Assembly: GCA_030591285.1 (NCBI GenBank)
Contig: JAUVBH010000037.1
Span: forward strand, 1-9,990
Direction: 5' to 3'
Source of the DNA: Thermoplasmatota archaeon
GTDB lineage: Archaea; Thermoplasmatota; Penumbrarchaeia; Penumbrarchaeales; Penumbrarchaeaceae
Length of the DNA stretch: 9,990 nucleotides
Part shown: positions 1 through 6,150 of the stretch, one piece after another
Position numbering within the stretch: position 1 is the first letter of the stretch
Layout: the number at the start of each line of letters is the position of its first letter
Notes under the pieces: generated by a model
Databases searched by the model: none
The model's input: only the letters and a program-made list of their open reading frames with translations
What the model was told of the DNA's origin: nothing
Position numbers and translations under genes: made by a program

Positions 1-203
1 AAGCAGTATGGACCCCATTGTGTTATCCCTCCGGAAGTGAACCTGATCGATGAGGGATCTATCACGACAATGCTATCATATCTGGGATCGGTCCTGGTTT
101 GATCGATCCCTTCAACACTCCCATCTAAAAATGGGAATATCGGAGAAAGAAGAATAAATGCTGAAATGACCACTGTGAACCGAGGTTCACTCCACCAGGA
201 CAT
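1..203 (-). CDS. Exported or membrane protein, N-terminal part only
   Basis: The reading frame from an ATG whose first base is at 203 stays open to the left edge, giving 67 codons with no stop, so only the N-terminus is present. It starts MSWWSEPRF, followed by a hydrophobic stretch (residues about 10-26, VVISAFILLSPIFPFL) that looks like a signal peptide or membrane anchor. The visible mature part has no recognised family and contains Asp, Ser and Thr. The start is supported by a TATA-like box about 30 bp upstream, which would make the mRNA leaderless or nearly so. The gene follows trmY on the same strand after a 49-bp gap, so read-through from that operon is also possible. Function unknown. 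Confidence 0.6.
   Translation of the reverse strand, partial: MSWWSEPRFTVVISAFILLSPIFPFLDGSVEGIDQTRTDPRYDSIVVIDPSSIRFTSGGITQWGPYC
175..190. repeat. Perfect 7-bp inverted repeat with 2-bp centre
   Basis: GTGAACC, then GA, then GGTTCAC. It lies within codons 5-10 of the partial exported-protein gene, downstream of its likely transcription start. It could be an operator-like dyad or chance; nothing in the sequence decides. Confidence 0.5.
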
Positions 204-219
204 ACCTTTGAAAAAAGGT
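204..219. repeat. 6-bp stem hairpin directly before a start codon
   Basis: Arms ACCTTT and AAAGGT enclose four bases. On the minus strand the 3' arm AAAGGT directly abuts the ATG at 203 and is the only purine-rich element that could act as a ribosome binding site there. Any read-through mRNA from trmY would therefore have this element paired. A transcript from the local promoter would start within or after the hairpin. Confidence 0.4.
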
Positions 220-228
220 TTGGGTTCA

Positions 229-238
229 TTAATATATC
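229..238 (-). promoter_or_regulatory. TATA-like box of the partial exported-protein gene
   Basis: On the minus strand this reads GATATATTAA. Its centre is about 30 bp upstream of the ATG at 203. Archaeal transcription normally starts about 25 bp downstream of the box, which would put the transcript start a few bases before the ATG. The box lies just after the trmY stop codon. Confidence 0.45.
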
Positions 239-252
239 GGATATTTGAGTAG

Positions 253-897
253 TTATGGAGTTGATTTGACCATATCAAGGAGATGGTGTATGACCACGAT
301 GGCCATATGTGTATGAAGAATAACAGGTCCCAAAGAGATTGTTTTGTCACTATTCTTCCCAATTATCGATTCCTCATTCTCCTCAAGGTCCATATCATCT
401 GAAAGGATGAAATTGAGTGGCTCGTCACCTGAAGATGAACCCAGCTGCTGTTCAGCTGGAATTCCATTCTCGTGAAGATAATAGATCGGGCCAGTAAATG
501 CACTGATGATCTCTTCCAGACCGGATCTGGTGATCGTTACCCCAGGGGAGGGGCGGATCATGGACCCATTTGTGGGTGGAAGGTCTTCCTTGAGACATTT
601 TTTCATCAACGCTGATGATGCTCTCTCATCTGGATTCAGATATTTAATAGAGGCACCGTTCAATGAGAGAAGCTTTGGTGGGTCATCTGGACCCATGAGT
701 AGTATATGGATCGATGTATCTCTTCTCATATCATGGGAAAGGAACAGTGCTGAGGTTATGCTCCTTGCCACTCCGTCCCATCTACCCGAAGCACCACACA
801 GGTCGTTCAAATGGATCTTACCATCTGATCTTGCCCTGTGGGCGATCATCAAGAAATTGCGATTGGAGGTACTAAGGACATCTTCAAGCGATGGCAT
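253..897 (-). CDS. trmY: tRNA (pseudouridine(54)-N(1))-methyltransferase TrmY
   Basis: SPOUT-fold, SAM-dependent methyltransferase that converts pseudouridine 54 in the tRNA T-loop to N1-methylpseudouridine, the archaeal replacement for ribothymidine. The 214 residues carry the family landmarks in order: FLMIAHRA (15-22), LNDLCGASGRWD (30-41), ALFLSHDMRRD (50-60), the strongly conserved LNPDERASSAL block (87-97), SPGVTITRSGLEEI (117-130), and the C-terminal SPOUT-knot region with NFILSDD (162-168) and ISLGPVILHTHMAIVVIHHLLD (187-208, shown here only as landmarks). Usual family length is about 195-205. The extra is an N-terminal tail of about 12 residues before NFLMIAH. The ATG at 897 is the only good start, although its upstream Shine-Dalgarno is weak. 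The gene follows the small coiled-coil gene by 21 bp and is probably co-transcribed with ftcD. Confidence 0.88.
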   Translation of the reverse strand: MPSLEDVLSTSNRNFLMIAHRARSDGKIHLNDLCGASGRWDGVARSITSALFLSHDMRRDTSIHILLMGPDDPPKLLSLNGASIKYLNPDERASSALMKKCLKEDLPPTNGSMIRPSPGVTITRSGLEEIISAFTGPIYYLHENGIPAEQQLGSSSGDEPLNFILSDDMDLEENEESIIGKNSDKTISLGPVILHTHMAIVVIHHLLDMVKSTP

Positions 898-918
898 GAT
901 AACTCAACTTCTGAGGGA

Positions 919-1173
919 TCATTTCTTCTCTTTTGTCTCCCTCTTTTCCTTTTCTGCCTTCTCGAAGATCAATCTTGCTTTCTCCTTTCGTCTGATACCG
1001 ACCTGAGCAACCCTGACCTTCTCTTGATATTTGTGTCGGGCCTTGGCCCAACCATCCTTATCGATCCTACCCTTCTTGTGATACTCTCGAGCTTCCTGGA
1101 TCTTGTCCTCGTAACCCTCGATATCCCGCCTAAGTTTCTCGATATCCTTGCCCAATTTCTCGATCTTTCCCAT
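919..1173 (-). CDS. Small Lys/Glu-rich coiled-coil protein, unknown function
   Basis: An 84-residue, highly charged, cytosolic-looking protein. It has no signal peptide or membrane segment and no Cys. Residues 1 to about 35 and 50 to the end are Lys/Glu/Arg-rich with heptad-like hydrophobic spacing, predicted as two long helices around a central GRIDKDGW turn; the tail ends in a run of Lys and Glu. A start at 1173 is preferred over an in-frame ATG at 1200. A strong Shine-Dalgarno, GAGGTGAT, lies at the right distance before 1173 and overlaps the ftcD stop, so translation is probably coupled to ftcD. Starting at 1200 would add nine residues and overlap ftcD by 17 bp. The family is not recognised. 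The basic, helical character would allow nucleic-acid or ribosome binding, which is inference only. Confidence 0.7.
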   Translation of the reverse strand: MGKIEKLGKDIEKLRRDIEGYEDKIQEAREYHKKGRIDKDGWAKARHKYQEKVRVAQVGIRRKEKARLIFEKAEKEKRETKEKK

Positions 1174-1177
1174 GTTC

Positions 1178-1185
1178 ATCACCTC
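1178..1185 (-). promoter_or_regulatory. Ribosome binding site deciding the coiled-coil protein start
   Basis: GAGGTGAT on the minus strand, followed by GAAC and then the ATG at 1173. It overlaps two bases of the ftcD TGA stop (1186-1184), an arrangement typical of termination-reinitiation coupling. Confidence 0.7.
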
Positions 1186-2845
1186 AAAGGTTCTCATCAA
1201 CGATCTTCTTCACTCCGGAAAGCAGTTCCAATTTTCGTTCAGACATATCAATGATCTTCTTCTTCATTTCCTGGACGAAATCTTGATCCTTTATAGACCC
1301 AAGGTTGATCTTGATATTTATCAAGGCTCCTTCCAATCCCGAAGCAGCCATATCAGAGCCGACACCGGCATCTGAAATGGAGTTCTTGTTTCCCTTTTCC
1401 GCAATAGAAGCAGCAGATTCAAGAACCTTGAGGCAGACGTTCGCTGTTTCGAGGGGAGTATCAATAGCCTTCATGTAACCAGATTGGATGGCTTTTGACC
1501 TTGCTGCCTTTTCTTCATCGGTCTCCTTTGGTAATTTGAATGCTTTCATCACATCATTGAAAGCATTGGTGTCCTCGTCAACCAGTTCCAGAAGCCTGAC
1601 CCTGAGGGTACTGACATCCTTGGCTGTCCTCTTCATTTCATCCCAGACGCCTTCGTACTTCTTCTTACCCACAGTAAGATTGCAAACCATCTCTAAAAGG
1701 GCCGCTCCAAGGGATCCTGATAGGGCTGCAACACTTCCACCTCCGGGAGCAGGAGAGTTGGAACCCAACTCCTGCAGGAATCCTTTCAGTGACATGGTTG
1801 CAAGAGGTCCACTATCTTCCACCATGTATTCGATAACCTTTTCGTCAACCTTGAACTCATATAACTGGGACAATCCAAGTTCATCAATTGCGATGGAAAC
1901 AAGCTCTTCCTCATCTTCGATCTTTTTTCCATCCTTCTCCGCATAGAACCTTCCTGCAATTACCATGGATTCCTTTGGAACAAGTCCCACCACTTCGGAT
2001 CCGGTTACTTCTGCTCCCAATTCGGTCGCCTCTACTTTACATGCCCCATATACATCATGCATGCTGACCTCTTTGAAATCCAGGAGGTTCATGGATACCT
2101 GAGCGATATTCTCATTATACATCATTCCACCGGCCTGGACACCCTTGAACCGACCGGGGATCCTCTCCGGTTTCCCATTTGGTCCAATTATCTTTTCCCC
2201 ATTTTCGTCCTTTTTCAGTACGCCACTGGTCCTAAGTTTTCCAGATATCTTGGCGGCAATGGACTTATCGGATGTAGCAAGATTTACATTGTATGCTATC
2301 AAGATCTGGCGGGCCCCTGTAGCCGTTGCTCCGCTCTTGGGAACGAACTTTGCGTCTCCGAAATCAGGAGCGAATTCAGGGTCCTTGAACTTCTCTTCCA
2401 AAGCCTCGTATTCTCCCTTCCTGATCACTGGTAGACTTACCCTGTCAGGTCTTTGGGCTGAATTAGCGTAGAGGAACATCGGAATGCTAAGTTCCTCTCC
2501 CATCCTCTTTCCAAATTTCTTTGCCAGTTCGGTACAATCGTCCATAGTAACTCCTTTGATGGGGATGAAAGGACAGACATCCAGAGCACCCATTCTTGCA
2601 TGCTCTCCTTTCTGTCCGGTCATGTCTATGAGCGATGTACCCACCTTGGCGGCCTGGAACGCAGCTTCCAGAACAGGCTCCGGTTCACCCACGAAAGTGA
2701 ACACTGTCCTGTTGAAATCTGCTCCCGGATCAACATTGAGGAGTTTGACACCATCAACACTTCTTACTGCACCAGCGATCGCTTCGATCACTGCCATATC
2801 CTTGCCTTCACTGAAATTTGGTACACATTCCACGATCCTTTCCAT
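1184..2845 (-). CDS. ftcD: Bifunctional glutamate formimidoyltransferase / formimino-THF cyclodeaminase
   Basis: A folate enzyme of the last steps of histidine degradation. It moves the formimino group from N-formimino-L-glutamate to tetrahydrofolate, then releases ammonia to give 5,10-methenyl-THF. The 553 residues contain the whole fused architecture. The N-terminal transferase domain starts VECVPNFSEG (5-14) and has GEHARMGALDVCPF (80-93) with His82 at the position of the catalytic His of the mammalian enzyme. The second transferase subdomain spans about 181-335 (GRFKGVQAGG, SMNLLDF). The cyclodeaminase domain begins near 352 with SPAPGGGSVAALSGSLGAAL and has the LVDEDTNAFNDVMKAFKLPK segment (421-440) carrying the conserved Asp region. 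The length is normal for the fused form. The start ATG has a GGGTGAT ribosome binding site 3 bases upstream. It is the first gene of an apparent operon with the coiled-coil protein and trmY; no hutH, hutU or hutI is in view. Confidence 0.93.
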   Translation of the reverse strand: MERIVECVPNFSEGKDMAVIEAIAGAVRSVDGVKLLNVDPGADFNRTVFTFVGEPEPVLEAAFQAAKVGTSLIDMTGQKGEHARMGALDVCPFIPIKGVTMDDCTELAKKFGKRMGEELSIPMFLYANSAQRPDRVSLPVIRKGEYEALEEKFKDPEFAPDFGDAKFVPKSGATATGARQILIAYNVNLATSDKSIAAKISGKLRTSGVLKKDENGEKIIGPNGKPERIPGRFKGVQAGGMMYNENIAQVSMNLLDFKEVSMHDVYGACKVEATELGAEVTGSEVVGLVPKESMVIAGRFYAEKDGKKIEDEEELVSIAIDELGLSQLYEFKVDEKVIEYMVEDSGPLATMSLKGFLQELGSNSPAPGGGSVAALSGSLGAALLEMVCNLTVGKKKYEGVWDEMKRTAKDVSTLRVRLLELVDEDTNAFNDVMKAFKLPKETDEEKAARSKAIQSGYMKAIDTPLETANVCLKVLESAASIAEKGNKNSISDAGVGSDMAASGLEGALINIKINLGSIKDQDFVQEMKKKIIDMSERKLELLSGVKKIVDENL

Positions 2846-2848
2846 ATT

Positions 2849-2855
2849 ATCACCC
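2849..2855 (-). promoter_or_regulatory. Ribosome binding site of ftcD
   Basis: GGGTGAT on the minus strand followed by AAT and the ATG at 2845. It matches the anti-Shine-Dalgarno complement GGAGGTGATC. Confidence 0.6.
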
Positions 2856-2908
2856 TGGGGTTCAGAGGAGGATGCTTCTCTGTTCGAGGGGCACTAATGA
2901 AGATAAGG

Positions 2909-2917
2909 TAAATAAAT
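2909..2917 (-). promoter_or_regulatory. TATA-like box of the ftcD operon
   Basis: The minus strand reads ATTTATTTA, about 68 bp upstream of the ftcD ATG. With the usual 25-bp spacing, transcription would start near 2888 and leave a leader of about 40 nt that carries the GGGTGAT site. Confidence 0.45.
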
Positions 2918-2935
2918 CCTTCATATTGGGCCTGT

Positions 2936-2948
2936 CGTTCGATGAACG
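2936..2948. promoter_or_regulatory. Dyad CGTTC-GAT-GAACG between divergent promoters
   Basis: Perfect 5-bp arms around three bases. It lies between the minus-strand TATA box of ftcD and the plus-strand TATA box of the surface-protein gene, about 15-20 bp from each, which is a plausible place for a shared regulator. Short dyads arise by chance, so this is tentative. Confidence 0.3.
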
Positions 2949-2957
2949 TCGGGTAAA

Positions 2958-2967
2958 CTAATTTAAT
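2958..2967 (+). promoter_or_regulatory. TATA-like box of the surface beta-helix gene
   Basis: CTAATTTAAT, centred about 26 bp before the ATG at 2989. No Shine-Dalgarno lies before that ATG, so a leaderless mRNA is expected. Confidence 0.5.
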
Positions 2968-2988
2968 CAGAAAACAAAATGACCGTCC

Positions 2989-5400
2989 ATGGCAACAGAG
3001 AGTAAGAAATGGGTGATACCTCTCACCCTGATGCTGCTCCTATCATCCATGATCCTGATCTCCTCACCAGGGACGGATGGGGCTCCTGAGGGATATGTGA
3101 CAATGGATGACCTGATATCCCAGTTCCCCTCAGCGATAGTTGAGGTAGGCGATGACCACAGGATCATAGCCAACCTTCAACTACCTGCAACGAAACCCCT
3201 ATTTCTGGGACCTGGAGATCGGGTCCTGTTCGATGAGGGAATATTCTTGAACATGTCCGGAGCCCCGCTTTTCGAAGGGACACTGGCCGATCCCGTTTAT
3301 CTCGGACCGTATGTTGAAGAAGAGTACTGGGGAGGAATTAATCTTCTGGAAGCCGATATCTCCACCCCTTCCATCATCAAGAACATTACCCTGGAAAAAG
3401 CGATCATAGGTATTCGATCACACAATTCAGACCTCCACATCTATGATTCAAAAATTGACAACTGCTCCAGGAACGGACTTGATATCAAGGGTCCGATAGG
3501 TAATGATAATTTCATCAATATTGAAAGGACAAATGTCATCAATTCAACCTACTACGGGATCCATCTTTTGAAGGTTGAAGATGCCAGGATCGCATCGTCC
3601 ACAATAATGGAATGTGGCACCGGGATCAGAACCTATGGTTCATCGCTGAAAATAGATGGGCTAGAGGTCCTGGATTCTGGGAATATCGGTATGAACCCGG
3701 TGAATTCCGATATATGGGCAGAACAAGTTTCCTTTGTATCCATCTCAGGCTCAACATCTATTCAGATGCTAATACTGAATTCAACGGTCCAGATGTTCAA
3801 TTCCCAGATATCAGGAGCAAGGACCGGTATCTCTATCATGACAGGATCCGACGTACACCTGGATGGAATTAGATCCGATAATATCTTCACAGATGGGATC
3901 CAGGTAAGAGAAGCTAATTTGAACATGTTGAATTCGGAGATCGATGATTCCGGGGAGAGTGCATTCCACCTGGTGGATGCCATTGTAACAGTATCCGGAA
4001 CGACCATGAACAACAATGGTAGGGGAACGGGAGATTTTGTTTTCTCAACTATCTATTCGGAAGGATCCGTTGCCAAGTTCGAAAGCTGTTCATTTATTGG
4101 TTCGGGATATGCCCATGTCCATTCGATATCATCCTCCATCACCATTGGGAATTCAACCCTTGGTGCCATCTTCAATGAGAAGCTTGTTCTTGATGAAGGA
4201 TCGGTTCTCAAGCTGGTGAACACGATACCCCCTTCGGATACATCTTATCTTGATGATGGATCGATGTTGAAGTATTTCCTGACGATCACCGTTGACCTGA
4301 TCGATTACGAAACATCGGAAACTGTTGCAGGCGGACAGGTCGATCTGAGGAACGTTGACGGAGATTGGATCTCCTCCGGTTATACTGGACCTGATGGTGA
4401 GACCGAGCCTCTCCTGGTCCTTGTGCTGGAAAAAAGTTCAACAGTGGCCAATAGCCACCTTCCGATCACGGTAATAGCCCAAAAAGACGGGTATGAGGTG
4501 TCTACCTATGACATGGAGATCCATATGCAGGATATCTCTATGAAGATGTATCCTCCCAACGATGCACCAAATATCGCATTGATAGGCCCCGTGAACGGAA
4601 CAACCGCGACCGATAACATTCTCATCGAGGGAATCCTGACCGATGACCTGGGGATATTTTCCCTCAAGATCAGGTTCGATGAGGGTCAGTACAGGACCTT
4701 CGAGGATATGCAAACCGATACCGGAGGCCATTTCGACCTTACTGTTCCTCTCGGAAATCTTTCAGGAGGATTGCATACCCTCTGGGTCCATGCATTTGAC
4801 CATACACATATCTCCCCACCTGATACCCGCAGGATAATTGTGATCGACCCCAGGGTCAATGATTCTGATGAAGATGGAATACCGGATATCGACGAAGATG
4901 TCAATGGAAATGGCATTGTGGATGAAGGTGAGACGGATCCAAATAACCCTGACACTGATGGTGATCTGATCATTGATGGAATAGAGATCGATGAAAGCGA
5001 TGGCAATTCAACCGACCCTCTGGATCCGGATTCTGACGGGGATTATCTTACAGATGGATTTGAGGACCAGAATCAAAATGGAAGGGTTGATGATAATGAG
5101 ACGGATCCAAATGATCCCGACACAGATAACGATTCGGTGAACGACAGGGAGGACATGTATCCACTGGACCCTTTCAGGACCAGGGACATTACCGAAGATG
5201 GTGACTCCACTGCAGTTATCATCCTTGCCACGATATTCATTATTGCCCTTGTCGTTGCAGTTTATCTTTTCATTGTCAAGACCAAGGGATCGGTTAGATC
5301 CGCCCCTGTACGACATGAGGATAAAACTGAACCCAGGCACAAATCCAAAGAAGGGAGGGATACGCAGGAAAGAAAGAAAAGTGGACCACCCCTCAGATGA
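2989..5400 (+). CDS. Secreted, membrane-anchored right-handed beta-helix surface protein
   Basis: An 803-residue cell-surface protein. Residues 1 to about 31 form a signal peptide: a basic start, then WVIPLTLMLLLSSMILISS. About 100-400 is a parallel beta-helix of the NosD / pectate-lyase type, with short repeated turns such as IYDSKIDNCSRNGLDIKG and LNMLNSEIDDSGESAFHL, each giving a buried Ile/Val and Asn ladder. About 430-515 resembles a carboxypeptidase-regulatory or transthyretin-like beta-sandwich (GGQVDLRNVDGDW). About 525-620 is an Ig-like domain (PNIALIGPVNGTTATDNI, then GGLHTLWVHAFD). About 623-725 is Asp-rich, of the thrombospondin type-3 / EF-hand-like calcium kind. Residues 741-763 are a membrane helix followed by a short basic cytosolic tail. 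About a dozen N-x-S/T sequons are present, as expected for archaeal surface glycoproteins. The substrate or ligand is unknown. It overlaps the next gene. Confidence 0.8.
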   Translation: MATESKKWVIPLTLMLLLSSMILISSPGTDGAPEGYVTMDDLISQFPSAIVEVGDDHRIIANLQLPATKPLFLGPGDRVLFDEGIFLNMSGAPLFEGTLADPVYLGPYVEEEYWGGINLLEADISTPSIIKNITLEKAIIGIRSHNSDLHIYDSKIDNCSRNGLDIKGPIGNDNFINIERTNVINSTYYGIHLLKVEDARIASSTIMECGTGIRTYGSSLKIDGLEVLDSGNIGMNPVNSDIWAEQVSFVSISGSTSIQMLILNSTVQMFNSQISGARTGISIMTGSDVHLDGIRSDNIFTDGIQVREANLNMLNSEIDDSGESAFHLVDAIVTVSGTTMNNNGRGTGDFVFSTIYSEGSVAKFESCSFIGSGYAHVHSISSSITIGNSTLGAIFNEKLVLDEGSVLKLVNTIPPSDTSYLDDGSMLKYFLTITVDLIDYETSETVAGGQVDLRNVDGDWISSGYTGPDGETEPLLVLVLEKSSTVANSHLPITVIAQKDGYEVSTYDMEIHMQDISMKMYPPNDAPNIALIGPVNGTTATDNILIEGILTDDLGIFSLKIRFDEGQYRTFEDMQTDTGGHFDLTVPLGNLSGGLHTLWVHAFDHTHISPPDTRRIIVIDPRVNDSDEDGIPDIDEDVNGNGIVDEGETDPNNPDTDGDLIIDGIEIDESDGNSTDPLDPDSDGDYLTDGFEDQNQNGRVDDNETDPNDPDTDNDSVNDREDMYPLDPFRTRDITEDGDSTAVIILATIFIIALVVAVYLFIVKTKGSVRSAPVRHEDKTEPRHKSKEGRDTQERKKSGPPLR
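4855..5163 (+). repeat. Asp-rich calcium-type repeats with 168-bp (56-residue) internal duplication
   Basis: Codons for residues about 623-725 of the surface protein. Two units share the pattern NGNGIVDEGETDPNNPDTD and NQNGRVDDNETDPNDPDTD. At DNA level, a 16-bp identity (TGAGACGGATCCAAAT) occurs at 4929-4944 and 5097-5112, exactly 168 bp apart, so the units arose by tandem duplication. DxDxDG-type loops in each unit are likely calcium ligands. Confidence 0.7.
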
Positions 5401-6046
5401 TGATAGATCTCCTTCAGTGGATCGGACGAACGTCCTAGAACTACCCAATGGGAATGTGACCGTCCTGGGAACAGTGAAAGGATTGGTCTCAGAGAGGAAA
5501 TTGGTCCAAAAGATCTTCAGGGCCTCTAGGCCAGAGGTGGTTGGTCTTCACATCGGGAAGGAAGAGATCTCAGGACTTAAAGCAGTGGTTAAAGGAAAGG
5601 TCGAGAACACCTATCTGTCATCCTATGAAAAGGTCTATGCGAGGGAGCTTTCAAAATATGGTGAAGTTATGATACCACCTCCATCCCTTGTGGAAGCATA
5701 TGAGGTTGCCAAAAGTCTTGATATCCCTGTCAAGGCACTTGATTTTGACGAAACTAACTATGCCACCATCTACACTGAAATGATCGATGGTGTGACAATG
5801 ATAAGGCAGTCCCTCCGCTTAAAAAGTATCAATAAAAAGAAATTCAAGGCTGAAAACGCAGAGGAATTTGTGATCGAATGGGACAGGTTGGTGAACAGAT
5901 ACAAAGGTTTCAGGAAATTGGAAGCCAAGAGAGAGGCCAAGATCGCAAAACGAATAAGATCACTATCTGACAAGTACGGTGATGTCCTTGCCATTGTTGA
6001 GTTCGAGAGGATGGAGGGTATTGTCAAAATACTCTCAGAGAGATGA
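5381..6046 (+). CDS. TraB/TIKI-like domain protein lacking the conserved His motifs
   Basis: About 221 residues, cytosolic, with no signal peptide or membrane segment. The layout resembles the TraB/PrgY family. An opening strand VTVLGTVKGLVSE (26-38) sits where the family has GTxHxS. Next come RPEVVGLHIGKEEISGL (50-66), where the family has PDxVxxELxxxR, and a middle PPPSLVEAYEVAKSLDIPVKALD (99-121, given as landmark). A charged helical segment (150-195) precedes a closing VLAIVEFERMEGIVKIL (202-218), where the family has VVAVVGxxHxxGI. The His of both end motifs and the Glu of the second are replaced, so metal-dependent activity is unlikely. The start is uncertain. GTG at 5381 gives a 20-bp overlap with the preceding gene. 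An in-frame ATG at 5315 would overlap by 86 bp, and GTG at 5417 would clear it. None has a clear Shine-Dalgarno. Family assignment is by pattern only. Confidence 0.6.
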   Translation: MDHPSDDDRSPSVDRTNVLELPNGNVTVLGTVKGLVSERKLVQKIFRASRPEVVGLHIGKEEISGLKAVVKGKVENTYLSSYEKVYARELSKYGEVMIPPPSLVEAYEVAKSLDIPVKALDFDETNYATIYTEMIDGVTMIRQSLRLKSINKKKFKAENAEEFVIEWDRLVNRYKGFRKLEAKREAKIAKRIRSLSDKYGDVLAIVEFERMEGIVKILSER

Positions 6047-6057
6047 AACCATCCATT

Positions 6058-6080
6058 CGTTCTATTAGCTGAGAAGAACG
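6058..6080. repeat. Intergenic inverted repeat CGTTCT-N11-AGAACG
   Basis: Perfect 6-bp arms about 12 bp after the TraB-like stop codon and about 20 bp before the next TATA box. No T-run follows, so it is not an obvious terminator. It could be an operator. Its half-sites resemble the CGTTC/GAACG dyad at 2936-2948 with different spacing. Confidence 0.35.
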
Positions 6081-6101
6081 CCATCAAGATAAAGTAGAGG
6101 T

Positions 6102-6110
6102 TCATATATT
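6102..6110 (+). promoter_or_regulatory. TATA-like box of the TPR-protein gene
   Basis: TCATATATT, centred near 6106, so transcription should start near 6131. This places the in-frame TTG at 6118 upstream of the transcript and supports the ATG at 6151 as start, with an AGGTGG site at 6138-6143 in a leader of about 20 nt. Confidence 0.5.
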
Positions 6111-6150
6111 TCTTCTATTGACCCAGGCAACTGGGACAGGTGGCTCGAGG

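Noticed and set aside
506..1006. Plus-strand open frame of 166 codons opposite trmY
   Set aside because: It is antisense to the clearly recognisable trmY, has a low-complexity Ser/Phe-rich translation, no promoter and no family resemblance. It reflects codon bias of the real gene.
1488..2911. Several plus-strand open frames opposite ftcD
   Set aside because: ftcD covers this stretch with a full-length, intact, well-conserved protein. The antisense products are Ser/Leu-rich and unlike any family.
5198..5380. N-terminal extension of the TraB-like protein with a hydrophobic LPRYSLLPLSLQFIFSL stretch resembling a signal peptide
   Set aside because: This part is read out of frame from the membrane-anchor codons of the surface gene, so its hydrophobicity is a by-product. 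The TraB-like domain starts only after 5440.
6118..6150. TTG start giving 11 extra residues to the TPR protein
   Set aside because: It lies only about 12 bp after the TATA box, upstream of the expected transcript start. ATG 6151 has an AGGTGG site.
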